DNA from: Pseudisothecium myosuroides
Taxonomy: Eukaryota; Streptophyta; Bryopsida; Hypnales; Lembophyllaceae
Direction: 5' to 3'
Assembly (NCBI GenBank): GCA_951799445.1
Contig: OX637292.1
Span: 5,831,296-5,895,295, forward strand
Length of the DNA: 64,000 nt
The notes beneath the pieces were generated by a model that had not been told where the DNA came from, did no database searches, and saw only the letters and a list, made by a program, of their open reading frames with translations. Position 1 is the first letter of the stretch. The number at the start of each line of letters is the position of its first letter. The translations under genes and the position numbers were made by a program. Shown in pieces: positions 34,560 through 46,868 of the stretch.

Positions 34560-35669
34560 AATTATCCAGCAGCTCACTACAAATGGAATTTTTGTTTTTG
34601 TTTTTTGAAATTTTCACACAACATGTAGACAAGGTTTTCCTTAAAGGCCTATCAATTTTCATAACTTTTGATTACATGGTTAAAAAGTTATTGTATGATG
34701 TGTAATTTTCATTGCTCGGCGAGCAGCTTAAGCAGCTAAATTTATTTTTTGAAGATCACTTTTTTTAGAAAAAAAATTTGAAAATGATTTTCTAAATTTA
34801 TATAATTGTGGAAAGCTTTTAATCATTCTAATTTAATTGATGGTATGAAAGTTATGAGGAGTCTTAGTTTGCAAGGTGTTATAGATTCTCTACTCTAAAA
34901 GAATAAACTTTGAAGTCTTTTATTTAATTCAATTTTCAATATTTTTTGAAAAAAATAAAATCATAGGATGTAGATTTTTTATTACAACATTACAATCATT
35001 GAGATTGGCATCAGTTTTTAATGTCATAACTAAATTCTTAACAATTTAGTATTTTGAATCAATCTCTACTTCTTTCTACTTATTATTTTTTTTCTACATA
35101 TTGTACAATTCCAAATGATCTGAAATTTTTCAAGCACGTAGCCAACTGGCCTTGAAGAATGAATCCAAAGAAGAACCACCATTTTGGACATTTTTTATTA
35201 CAAAGGTGACCTTGTGAAGTGCAGCTGCTTTATTTTTTGCAGGGCAAAAAAAAAATTTGTGTTAATTCAAATGCTAATATCTTGCAATGCATACAATGAA
35301 AGTTTTATAACTTTTTTTACATCTTCTCAAACTGGCATACTAGAAGTTCTTTTAGTTACATGTATCCAAAAATAATTTTTTTTCTAAAATTTGGTACTTA
35401 TACTCACTACAAGAGAAAGGGGTGTTTTAAGTAGTGTCCTAGACATCATGTCTTTTAAGTAACGTCTTTTAAGTAAAATTTTAAGTAAAATTTTACTAAA
35501 AGATTGTCTTTTTAGTAAAATTTTACTTAAAAACTTACTTAAAAGACGTTACTTAAAAGACATGATATCTAGGACACTACTTAAAACACCCCTTTCTCTT
35601 GTAGTGACTAGAAATGGCAATTTTGAAGCATTTTGGATGAAAACATAGTCAAGACATTTTAGGGGTTAA
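34560..35669 (+). mobile_element. TTAA-family repeat, left part replaced, right end intact
   Basis: The right end reads CATTTTAGGGGTTAA (to 35669), and the body matches 36249-37174 and 10021-10920. The left part (CAGCTCACTACAAATGG onwards) is shared only with the 10-kb copy, so no proper left terminus is present. A CACTA-type MITE at 35405-35606 is nested inside. Confidence 0.6.
35405..35606. mobile_element. CACTA-type MITE (CACTACAAGAGAAAGGGGTG)
   Basis: A 202-bp almost perfect palindrome with termini CACTACAAGAGAAAGGGGTG and its complement, flanked by ACT on both sides (35402-35404 and 35607-35609). The related element at 37109-37120 reads GTACTAGAAGTGG without the insert, giving the empty site. 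CACTACAAG is the classic CACTA terminus in plants. A transcript would form a near-perfect hairpin of about 100 bp. Confidence 0.9.
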
Positions 35670-36248
35670 CAAGGTGTTGTTTTTTTGACACAAATGAAAT
35701 TTCATTGCAAAATTCAATTTACAATTTTTACAGAGAGTTAGTAGTGTATTCAATGGATTTTGGTTAAAGTTCATGCAAGAAAAAAAAAAAACTCAAGCTT
35801 TAGAACAAAAGTATACAACAATCATTGTAAGTGAAAGCCTATAATAACACCAGTGATACCTCCAAAAAATACTAAATTTTAAGAATCTAGCATTCCAAAT
35901 ACTTCCATCTATCAACAACATCATACTTTGATAAAAATGGCAATGTTCTAAGAAATGGGTATTTTTATAGATGCATATTTAGAACCCCATATCTACACCA
36001 ATGCTTGTCAAAGCAAAAAATCAATAGCTTTCTATTCTTAACGTTCTTTTTTTCCATGCATTCATTTCTACTCTAATTGTACATTTTCATGAAGTTTAGA
36101 AATCTGATGAATACTTCCACTAATCAAAGTCCATTTGTTTGCAAAGTCAATGTATTTAAAGACACAATGAATTACACTCAATTTCTTCTAATTGGATTGG
36201 CTAATAGAATGCACTAGACCAATACACGCACTACTAGAATCAACAAAC
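35670..36248. other. Gene-free AT-rich DNA
   Basis: No coding signal recognised. Confidence 0.4.
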
Positions 36249-37174
36249 TTAAGCCCTAAAGGACCAGCCTGCTATTTTTAGCAACATAGCAATTTTGGAC
36301 ACGTACATGTGACTAGAGATTTTCATATTTTAAGCTGAAATTTTAATAGAACATGAGGACAAGGAATATCTTTCATGTGCACTAAATTTCATGACATTTC
36401 AAAATAGAATTCAAAAGTTATGGCCTAATATGTTACTTTTTTCACCAGGCGAGCAGTCTGGGCAGATCTGAAAAAATCACTTTTTTCAAAAATAAAAACT
36501 TGAAATTGGTTTTCTAAATTTATATATATATGGAAAGCTTTGAATCATTCCATTTCGACCAATGAGTCAAAAATTATGAAGAATTTTAGTTTGCGGGCAA
36601 TTTTGAATTTTCTACTCTAAAATAAACTTTGAAGTTGTTTATTTCACTCAATTTTCAATATTTTTAAAAAAAATAAAATTATAGGATATAGATTGTTTAT
36701 TACAACATTACAACCATTGGGATTGAAATTTTTCAATTCCATAATTAAATTCTTAACAATTTAGTGTTTTGAATCATTCTCTACTTTTTTCTACTTACTA
36801 TTTTTTTCCTATATGTTGTACAATTCCAAATGATTTGAAATTTTTTAAGCATGTAGCCAACTTGTTTAGAAATAAGAATTCAAAGAAGCACCACCATTTT
36901 GGACATTTTTTCATACAAATGTGACGAAGTGCAGCTGCCCTGTTTTTCGCAGGGACAAAAAAAGGATCTTTGCCAATTCAAATGCTAACATCTTTCAATC
37001 TGCATGGTGGAAAATTCTGAAATTTTTTCCACGTCTTCTAAAACTAGAATACTATAAGATCCTACGGTTACATGTGTCTAAAAAAGTTATTTTTTCTAAA
37101 ATTTGGTACTTGTACTAGAAGTGGCAGTTTTGGAGCGTTTTTGGTGAAAACATAGTCAAGGAACTTTAGGGGTT
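36249..37174 (+). mobile_element. TTAA-ended non-autonomous DNA transposon
   Basis: Left end TTAAGCCCTAAAGGACC, right end ACTTTAGGGGTTAA; 926 bp, almost the same length as the copy at 46869-47798 and in the same orientation. It contains only spurious short ORFs. Confidence 0.7.
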
Positions 37175-37899
37175 AAAGAAATAGACATCACAAACCTTTA
37201 TGGATCTACTTTTTGACTTTCTAAGATTAATATTGAGGCATGAAGGTTCATTTGAGCACATAACTAAGTGGTTTTTATCTCCACCTACAAGTAATAATAG
37301 TGAGCTATGGTTTATGATTTTGAAAAGTCATAAGTAATTCCACAATGGTTCAAAAATTATGAAACAACTTGATTTAGATCCATTTATCGTCACTAAACTA
37401 ATTTGGCTACCAATATATGAATGTAGCTTAGCTAGGACTTCAACTCAATCTTTGCAACAATGATTAATCAATTAACAAGGACAAAAAATTCCAAAAATAT
37501 TAGTATAACTTGAAAAAATAGTGTCATTAATTTTTTTATTTAAATTAATTGTATAATTCGAAAATAATAAGGTAATATTACAATCCACACTAACATAAAA
37601 CAATGTGGCTCTAGAGAATTACTGCCACATATTCAAATTTTGTGGAATCTCATCTCTATCAAGTCATAAGGAATGGTTAGAAATTATTTCTTAAGTCGTC
37701 AAAGGCTAACAACTTCTTGAAAAAAGACATTGTAAACAAATTGTCCCACTTTGATATTTTTTTATACAACAATGTCCTTGAGAATTTAAACTTTAACCAT
37801 ACAAAAGAAAAGACTAATTTCTCTAGTACTTATAAAATTAATTGTCAACAACGTTGCCCACTGGATTTTTAAATTATAACAAGTTTAGTTGATCAACTT
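37175..37899. other. Gene-free AT-rich DNA
   Basis: No coding signal. Weak inverted similarity to 53850-54200 may continue the outer repeat described next. Confidence 0.35.
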
Positions 37900-38718
37900 A
37901 TAAGCAAATAAAGCATCTTCTAGAGAGTAAAAAAATCTAAGAAGATAAATAATGCTTATTTATTCCCCCTCCTCAACCAAAAATTAAAGAAAAATCTCAC
38001 GCAAATACAATTATTTTTTAATTTTTTAATTTTTTTTTTAAAAACTCTCAAATCCATACATATTTTCAAACAAAAGTGACTAAAAAAGCCAAAAGGGACC
38101 AAATTGGATCCTAAAGAAGTTAATAAAAGATATGCATCAACTATCAAAATTCAATGGTTGATATTATCAACATATCTTTTGGAACATCGTCAAAACAAAT
38201 TTCTACCCTTCTTTTTCACTCAAGTCCTATCTAGAATTTCTGCTTACTCTCTAATTATACAAGATGATATTTTCTAAATAAGATTTTTAATATTTCAAGC
38301 AATGAAATTGTGAAAATCCAAAAATGCAACAAATATGTCAACTTCATATTCTATAAGATTACAATTAAGATTGAGATTGTTTCATTCTATCAAGAATTTG
38401 CCATTAAAAATTTGATAAGGACACGTATTGTCCTCATAAGCCTTGAGGGCTTTAGCCTAATGTTTTAAGAAAACAATATTTTTATAATCCTACTAAATTT
38501 TTGTCTTTTGTATTTTATTATTTTGTTTAGTATTCAAAATTTATTGTATTATTTGTAGTCATATACAATCTCTAAATGCAAGTATGAGTGGAATTAGAAG
38601 ATGGAGGATTGAAAGAAAGATTTGTATAATATTCCAAAATACCTTGTATGTTTTTCAACATAACCTTCAGCAAAAATGCATCCGCTATAGCTTAAAATCA
38701 TAATGATAAGAGATATAA
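37900..38718 (+). repeat. Outer, degenerate inverted repeat, left arm
   Basis: Matches 53090-53830 in inverted orientation. Anchors: GGTTGATATTATCAACATAT (38156) with ATATTGATAATATCAACC at 53573; CCTTGAGGGCTTTAGCCTAATG (38442) with CATTAGGCTTAAGCCCTCAAGG at 53340; CTAAATGCAAGTAT (38573) with ATACTTGCATTTAG. Divergence is large (about 25-30% by eye), so it is much older than the palindrome immediately inside it. Confidence 0.7.
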
Positions 38719-38874
38719 GCTCCTCAAACATAAACATAGAAGCTTTTGAAAGCACATGGATAAAAAATCCCAAGGTATATACCTATATAGAAAAAAAGGA
38801 ATACCCTAAAAATTGGTGAAGTAGTAAAGACTCTAACAATGGGTCAACACAAAAAACATTCCTAATACTATTTT

Positions 38875-39560
38875 CTATCACACGTTGCGCGCTTATTTGT
38901 TTTTTGGCCCAAAATTTTGTTTTGTGGCTCCAAAAGACTCAAGATTCATAAAGAAGGTACTCTTGACATTTATTCACTTTGTCTAACTCTTTTCCGTTTT
39001 TCAAACATCTTTTACTATCAAAAAATAGCCCTTGATTGAATGTCACACTAACTTGTCAATTTAGGAGGGGGGGAATAGGTTTTGCTATTTCTAGTGCCCA
39101 ATACAAAATTTTGAGCTAAAAATTGCAAAGGACGGTCTTTGAATACACTAGTAGCAATAATTCAAAGAGATTTCAAAATAATTATTTCTAGGTTAAATAG
39201 AAGTCTACAAAGTGGTCTATTTTTTGCTTGCATTTTGAAACATGTAAAATATATTTTGGTGGTTCTTTTGGTGAATGACAATCTCCATGGAGTGGTTACA
39301 AATGGAAATTTTTTAATCAATTTTCAAATTATTTTCCTATTTTTTGAAGACTTTGCACTTTTTTAGTTTTCTTGTGTAGAAATAGTTTTCTAGGCTTTAT
39401 CTTCCTAGGGTACAATCTTTTTAAGGGTGTATACATTGGCCATATTTATTTTAAAAAATGTAAAAGTAATTTTTCTAGTTTTTAAAGTATTCTAGAAATG
39501 AAAGCTTGAGTACCGTGAAAACTCAACAAAATCAACAAGTGTTTCTTGCAATCACCCCAA
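38875..39560 (+). repeat. Dispersed 650-700 bp repeat, 3' side of the left SH3b gene
   Basis: Related to 41345-42000 and 11035-11725, all in the same orientation (GTCACACT..., CATTTTGAAACATGTAAAAT, TTTTGGTGAATGAC, GTATACATTGGCCATATTT). With the next copy it brackets the SH3b gene as direct repeats. The mirror copy in the right arm is 50499-51184. Confidence 0.7.
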
Positions 39561-40264
39561 TAGAGGTTATAGAGCCATGACTAGCAAACACAAGAAAAGT
39601 AAAGTCTCACACCGAAGTGCCATAAGACTTTTAAACAACTAGAAAAAATAGCAATGTACCGTAGAGGGTGCTAAAAGTTTCTCAATATATCATGTTCAAC
39701 AACAAAATCTTTGAAAACTTTCAACTACTTGTAGTTTTAAAAGAGAAGGCCATCGAAATTTCCAAACAACCATTGCAAGTTGTGAAGTGGCACGAAAAGA
39801 TACTAGAGGGTTTGGTTACCAACAACAACCAAAAGTAATTTAAAAAGACACTCTCTCTCTCTATATATATATATAAATATATTTATATATGTAGGCATTG
39901 CTAAAAATACATGGAGAGAGTGGTGAAGCGTCACAAAATTCTTTTTAGGAAAGAAAGGTGATTTATTGAAGCTAACACATAGATATTGGGCATAATAAAA
40001 TAAAGATTTTTTCCGTAATGATTTGAATGGAAAAGAGGTAGTCTAGAGAAACAAGTCAACGTGTAGAACAAGACAACACCTACAACAAAATAGTACAACA
40101 CATATCCACTTTGAAACAATGAAGATCTGCGGTCTCCTTTATTTTATTTGTTCCATATGAAAATGTTCACATAACTACCAAAAGTAGCCCAAGTAGAAGG
40201 TGGGTCTTCTACCTCATTAAGTTCTTCTCATTCACTCTATCAAAACGAGAATGCAACTTGGTAT

Positions 40265-40867
40265 CTAGCAATGAGGAGCATTAGCACAGTTGGGAACAAC
40301 GCATTGCACATCGAAATCGGCTACCCAACCCGCCTTTCCACTAGCGGTGGCTTGTAACCACCAAGGGTCAAGCCCAACAACCGAACTTTCAACCCGACAA
40401 TTAATTATTATGATCGTATTTGCCGGAATCATGGTGTAGATGGATGTCCCTACTCCGGACTCCTCTTGCAATTTGGTGGCCCTTAAAGTCTTGCCTAGAA
40501 CTGTGCCGCACGCCACGTTTGAGAAGCAAGCGCTTACTACGAGCACGGTCACAAGAAAAAGCATGGACAACTTCCTACAAATCATTCAACCAAGAGACAA
40601 ACAATGCTATTAGAAGTGTGCAGTCCGTGCTTTCTTTGAGATGACACTCATAATAAGTAAAAAAAATCCATAAACCATTCACTTGTGCTACGTGCATCAA
40701 TTCAACTACACTAAAAAAAAGTGGAACCATAAACAATCTCTAGCTTGTATTTGGACAAGATGTTGTTCTCCATACTTTTAAATTAAAAATAAAAGCATAG
40801 CAAGGAACCAATCAATTGCAACTTGTAAGATGTGCAAGGGCACAGAGCATTACCTTGCCGTTGTCAT
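40265..40867 (-). CDS. Small secreted SH3b-type protein, left palindrome copy (two exons)
   Basis: 107-residue protein, probably secreted. Exon 1 is only 14 nt (40867-40854), starting ATGACAACGGCAAG; the intron (40853-40575) has a GTAATG donor and TTTGTAG acceptor; exon 2 is 40574-40265. The joined AG|G codon gives MTTARKLSML, then a hydrophobic signal peptide (to about residue 26) and a mature part with four Cys (64, 96, 101, 107). GVGTSIYTMIPANTIIIINC, WW at 76-77 and GWVADFDVQC (87-96) fit a bacterial-type SH3 domain of the kind common in secreted bacterial cell-wall-associated proteins. A TATA box lies 175 bp upstream of the ATG. Identical to the copy at 49192-49794. An alternative start inside exon 2 (ATG at 40585) is weaker since it lies in the intron's acceptor region. 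Confidence 0.75.
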
Positions 40868-41041
40868 GGTGACTATTACTTTGTCTTGCTTAGATAAGAA
40901 AATAGCAAAGGAAACTATGAATCGATGAAGTACAAGCAAAACACACAAAAGCTTGGAACTACCACAAGAAGTGGCTCGGAGACCTTCTAACAACTATAGA
41001 AGCAATGAAGTGAAAGGAAAGAGGAGACGGTGCCCCGCTAG

Positions 41042-41049
41042 TATTTATA
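41042..41049 (-). promoter_or_regulatory. TATA box of the left SH3b gene
   Basis: TATAAATA on the minus strand, about 175 bp before the ATG, leaving room for a leader of about 145 nt rich in CT (CTCCTCTTTCCTTTC). Its context is more GC-rich than the surrounding repeats. Confidence 0.6.
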
Positions 41050-41344
41050 GCTCTCAAAGACCAACTTCTTGAAAGGTGGGGTTCCAGGGACGTTTCTCGA
41101 AAGGTGGTAAAAGAAACTTCAAGCACCTATAAAAAGTGGCAAAGTTCTTGTATTTACATGGGAGCTACAAAAGCATTGTGAAAGGTTTTTCAAAGATCTC
41201 TTTATTATTGTAGGGTGCCCAATAAAAAATATCTTAAAGCCTTTCCAAATGGTTTGCAAATAAGAGACAAAACAATTGCTTGAGCAACAAGTTTTTTGAA
41301 AACTTTTTAATAATTTTTTCAAAAGATCTTAAAGGTGATTGCAA

Positions 41345-42000
41345 GAACCACATGTACTATTTTGGGTGCTAATTTGTTTTTTTAGCCATAATTTTTGCGT
41401 TCTAGCTCCAAATGACTCAAGATCTATAGATAAGGTATTGGTGATTAATATACAACTTGGCTAATATTTTTTCATATTTCAAATATATTTTAATGTCCAA
41501 AATAGCCCCCCAAATTTTGTCACACTTGCAGGACACTTGCTAATTGGGAGGGGGGGGGGGGTAGTACCATTTAGTACCTAGAAAAACAAATTTGGAGCGA
41601 AATTTTTGAAGGGATGGTCTTCTAGTAGACTTGGAGCTATTGTTGAAAGGAACTCTAAAAGTAATTGATTGTTTGTTGTATGGAAGTCTACCTATTGGGC
41701 TTCTTTTTGCTTGCATTTTGAAACATGTAAAATAATATTTTGATAGTCTTTTTGGCAAGTGACGATTTCTTTAGAGTGGTTACAAATGGCCAATTTTATT
41801 TTTAATTTCTTTCCGCATCTTTCAACATTCAAACATCAAAATATTTATTTTGGACTTTGAGATTTTGGACTTTTTTAGTTTTCCTAGTAAGAGAACCTTT
41901 CCATGCTTTATTTTCCTAGGGTACAATCCTTTTAAAAGTGTACACATTAGCCTTATTCTTTTTCTGAATTTTAATGTTTTTTTAATAATTTTTATAGTTA
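41345..42000 (+). repeat. Dispersed 650-700 bp repeat, 5' side of the left SH3b gene
   Basis: Same family as 38875-39560. The inner boundary of the palindrome (41963) falls inside this copy. Its mirror in the right arm is 48096-48714. Confidence 0.65.
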
Positions 42001-42269
42001 TTTAAAATTATGATCCTTAAAAATGGTAGAAATTAGAAAAATAAGCAATGATAGGTTTATTTGAAGGTTTGAAAAGAACCTAAGTTTCCTATGTAAACTT
42101 TCCGTGAAGTTTTTTCACTTTTTGGAGCAAGTTTTATGAATTTATTTTCATTTTTGTTTAGAATTCTATCATTGGGATTTTCTTTGAACAACTATTTGAC
42201 TAGTAATTTGCATGAGTGAAACCAAAATTATTATCAAATGGAACCTTACTCTATGGCACTTTGGTCCCC

Positions 42270-42427
42270 CACTACAAAAAAATTCAATTTTTTGGTTGAT
42301 TTGGTTGCGATACTTGGGCAAAAATCAACAAAAAAGTGAACCAAATCAACAAATTATTGTCCTAATCAACAGAAAATTGTCCAGGACAATGCGACCAAAT
42401 CAACAAAAAAATTGAATTATCTAGTAG
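42270..42427. mobile_element. Small MITE, CACTAC...GTAG ends, imperfect
   Basis: Left CACTACAAAAAAATTCAATT and TTGGTTGATTTGG pair with CCAAATCAACAAAAAAATTG and ATCTAGTAG at the right. Related sequence occurs at the end of the window (63749-63818). TIRs are imperfect and no clear 3-bp duplication is seen. Confidence 0.5.
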
Positions 42428-45400
42428 CATACTTTACACATAGTGGTTGGAAACTTTTTAAGCATTTTCATCCTATTACAAAAACAAACAATCAACAATC
42501 TTTAGCACAGATTCAAATTATTCAAGACAATCCAAATGCAATGCATCAATTGTACAACTCAAACATTGTCTTCCATGGTTTGTCTAACAAGGAATACATA
42601 GCCATGCAAAAATTGACAAATGGACAATTTTTTGTTAAAGAGAAGAGTCACTCTATACTAAAGTAGTGAAATGAAAATATTGAAAATAGATGTTTTTTTA
42701 ACAATTGAATTCATCAAAATTTCTAAAATTACTTGAATATGGCCAAACTATAATAATTCTTCATGTAGATAGTATCACATTGATGGTAGTGGCATGGATG
42801 GCCTTGTTGTGATTATTGTGTCTTGCAAAAAACAAGTTCATGATTAGAATGTAGTTGAATTATAGAAATCATTTTGTAAATACACTTATAAGACCATTAG
42901 AAGAAATAGGAGCCCTCAAGAGGGCTATAAGTTCCCGGATATTAAGGAACGCAGGTCGAAAAAACAAAGAAAAAAAATCGAAACAGTTTTTTGTTTTTTT
43001 TGGGACAACAAACTATAGGGCCTAATTTGCATGGGACATTTTAATAGTATAATTTAAAAAATATTAAAAATATATTAATATTAAAATAAATACAAAATTT
43101 CAAAATTCTCAAATCTGATGTGGCCGAAATAATCCTTGTCAGCCTGAATTATTATTATTATTTTTTTTAATATTTTTTAATATTTAAATATTTTTTAAAT
43201 ATTTTTTTATTGTGCCACTATTCATCATTGATGATGAATAGTGACCATTGTCCCTCAAAGGGGCTATGAGTTCCATTGATGGGAATTCACAGTCCCTTTT
43301 GTCAAAGGAAAGGAGCCCTCTAGGGGTTGAATTTTTTCCTAATGATACAAAATCATTTTAAAAATCTAACTTATGGATTTCTTCCTAAACCTCTTTATTG
43401 TTGTTTTCAAGCTCCCATTTTCTTATTTCCAATTCAGCCCTAAACCCTAACCATTCCTTCAACCATTCTTCTAATCCAACACATACCAAGTGCCAGCTCA
43501 AACTCGCCAATCCAAAGCTCACCCAATAATTTACTATGGTCTATAATCTCCATTTCTTCCTTCCCTTGAGAAAAAATCTAATTAACGGATTTCTAGATCA
43601 CATTTCTTCCTGACCTCCATAGCTTTTTTCCAAAACTCAAAATTTCACTCCTTAACAATTTCCAAACACACACTATAAACATACACACAAAAATTGGAAG
43701 GGAGAGAAGGGTTTCTATCCTAATTCATATTTATCATTTTGTCTAACACATTCAAGTTCATTTTTTACCACAATTTTGCAAGAGTCCTCTCAAAACACAT
43801 ATGCACACAGAACTTGGAAGAAAGAGAGCAAGAGCTCCAAATCCTAATTTTTTCGATATTCAACTTTCCAACTGATCAATTTGCATAACTACTTTCATCC
43901 TACCCAAATTTATAGAATATTTGCTAATTTAATGTAAAATGCGCCAAATTAGTGCAAATTGCGCTAATTTAGTGTAAATCCCCCTAAATTACTGTAAAAT
44001 CCTCTAAATTATTGCATATCCCCTATTTTGTTCCTTTCACCATATTAGTGTTTCCATTACTATTCTAGTGTTGGTGTAGTAGTTTTAGTTTTATGAACTT
44101 CTTTTGTTGTATTCTCATCCTTAGTATTTTTGTGATTTTCAATTTATTTTTAGTTTCATTTCCTATTTCTAGTCTTTTATTTTTAATTCAATATTTCATT
44201 TCAGTGTTTATTATTATTTGGATTGCAATTTAATTCAAATCCAATTTTCTATTTGTTGTATTTTGTTTCCATTTTAATTTTCTATTTTTTTTTGTTATTG
44301 TTTTGATTTTCTATGTAATTCTAAATTCATTTTCCTCCTTAGTAGCATTTTGGTTTTTAGTTTGTCAACAATTTCCCGTTTGCCTAGTTCAATGCTTACT
44401 TTACACAATCTTGTTCAAAGTCCTTTTGGTTTGAAATCCCTATTTTCCACTGGAATTTTTCTTTTGTTTTCTCCTAATTGCATCTTCTAGATTTTTGTCC
44501 CTAACCTACTAACATTCCTATCCCTACATGATGAAAAGCTCCCTCATTAGTGGTTGTAGTTTAATCGAGAGTACTAACACTTCTGGACTTATAAATCCAA
44601 ACACAATGTTTAGATTTTCAATTTCTATAAAGTCAACTATTATGGTGGTTTATAATTGTTGAAATTTTTTCTAGAGATTCATCCTTAAAAGCTTCAAAAC
44701 CTAATTTTTTTTCTTCAAGCTTTCATAACCTACCATTTTTGAATTTTTTCTAAAACACCATTAGCAGAGATTTGGGGGCAAGGGAGGAACATTTGAGCCC
44801 TGTTTCTCTTGCTGAAAACTGCAATATGCAGTCAAAATAACATAATAATAAAAATAAAAATAATAATAAAATTTTTAAAATTTTAAATTTTTTTAAAAAA
44901 AAAATTAGTTAAAAATTATTAAAAAATTAATTTCTAACATGGCACGTTCTCAACTATGTTAGACTACATAGCTGGCAACATTCCCAGAGTTCCCATAGTC
45001 CAAGAACTCAGAGTTTTCTGGAGCCTCCAAATCTCTTCTAATGCTTTTTATACATTTGAAAATGAAATATTGAAAAAGAATTTTTAAACTCCACTCAAGT
45101 GGTAAAGTTCCACAAAATGCATTCAAAAACCTAATAAATTGTATATTTATTTACTGTGTAAGATGTTTACAGAATTTTGTATTGTTTTTTTGTCACTATG
45201 CTTTGAATTTAAAGAAAGTGTATCCTAGTTACAACCTTTTATAATCAACAAAAAGAAAAATTCTTAACATTTTGCCTCTTAACCCTGGAGCACCGTGGAT
45301 GCCATTCTATAGCGTTCCGATGACAATACTATTAAGTAGAAAGAATTCAAAAGAACTCAAAAGCAATTTTTCATCCTGCTTTTTCCTATTGACCTTTCCT

Positions 45401-46252
45401 ATTGGATTATGAAGAGTATCCAATTGAATTTGTAGTCTTTCCAATGTTTGTCTTCACTTAAATGAGAAGTTAAAAAAAAAAAAGGATCACAAAATATGCT
45501 ATTTTAGTATATTTGGGGAAGTTGTTGCTCCTTCTCTAAATCTAAAATTTCTCCACAAAAATGATATTTTTTGAGTTTGAGCCTAACTAACAAAATGAAG
45601 GTCATCTATTCTAGTTTCTACTCCAATTTGAATTTTGAAAAAAATCCTAATATTGAATATTTTATAGCAATTTGAACTTTGGGTGTATTTTCATGGTCTA
45701 TTATTTTCTAATTATCGAATGACATGGAAATTGAGTTTACACCATGATGTTTATCATTGTAATATACACACATGGTGAAATTTTCAGATTTTTTGAAATA
45801 ATTTTCTATTTAATATGATTTTTCTTCACTTTCTCTTCAAAAATTCTCAAAAGAATCAATTTTCCACAAAAAAAACTAAATTTTTTGTGAAGTAAAGAAG
45901 ACATGTAATTTCATCTCTGAAAAATAAATATAAATTTTTTCATACATATCTAGTTGCAAAATAGCAGCAAATGGACAGTGAAGTTTGAAATCAATGGTCA
46001 TGGGTCCATCATTTATTTAATACTCATTGCAAGAAAAAACCATTGATGTAGGTTTGTCTTTTGAATGGATAGTGAGTTTTTTCACTCAATTTCTACTCAT
46101 ACTCAATTTGATTAATTTTCAGATTAATTTTCTCATTTCACCCCCCCTCCACCACCTCACATGTATTTTTTTCCAAATAGTCCCTTTGCAATCGATACAA
46201 TATTATGTGATTTTTGTACGTATATTGTATGTATTTGAATTCATATCCATAA

Positions 46253-46596
46253 ATGGCCAATTTCATTAAAATGGCGACATTCCGTTAATTTGGCACTTTA
46301 AGCAGTTCAGACTTCAGAGCGCCCGCTTTGAACTGTTTTTTCTGTCCTAAAATCTACACCGGTACTAGATTTTTAAAATATAAACTTGTTCTAGATATCT
46401 GAAATCTGTAACAATCCTAGATTTTTCAAACTATTTCGTCTAATATCTATGTTACTCCTAGATTTCTGAAATCTAAAACTGACCTAGATGTTAGCAATGT
46501 ACACTTGTCCTAGACTTTATAGGACTAAAGAAGGAATTGAATCCGCCATTATGGAGAAATAGCGGATTTCATATGCCATTTTAACGAAATTGACCA
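46253..46596. mobile_element. MITE of the TTTCRTTAAAATGG family, expanded copy
   Basis: Termini ATGGCCAATTTCATTAAAATGG and CCATTTTAACGAAATTGACCAT. The 344-bp length comes from repeated CTAGAT/CTGAAATCT units (46390-46530), as in the 16718 copy but more numerous. Confidence 0.75.
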
Positions 46597-46868
46597 TATA
46601 ATAATATTCCATATGTACATATCCCATATCCCATACCGTATGTGATGTATCCGTATTTCATTTTCTGTACTTCGTATCCGTATCCATATTTCATCTGTAT
46701 TTAATATCCGTACTCCCCATCAACTCCAAATGAACGGCTGTTGTTTCTCAGATCTTGTGTTTCTTAGAGGAGATAGTTTCAATGTTTTTTTCAGAAATAT
46801 TTCCCCAAAAGTTAAATCAACGGCAGGGGCACTGGGTTCATCCCATGATCAACGGCCAAAGTTTTTCC

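Larger units (their letters stand above)
38719..41963 (+). repeat. Giant palindrome, left arm (3245 bp)
   Basis: Every position x in this arm pairs with 90059-x in the right arm with no indel. The match runs from CTCCTCAAACATAAACATAG at the outer edge to AGCCTTATTCTTTTT at the inner edge, and sequence differs immediately outside both edges. In the stretches I compared base by base I found one difference (A38865 against C51194). Even a CT/AT microsatellite (39850-39890) and a 12-base G run (41550-41561) have the same length in both arms. The arm carries one SH3b-type gene. Confidence 0.95.

Noticed and set aside
39931..40119. 62-codon frame downstream of each SH3b gene (mirror 49940-50128)
   Set aside because: Located after the stop in the probable 3'-UTR, hydrophobic by base composition, no start context.
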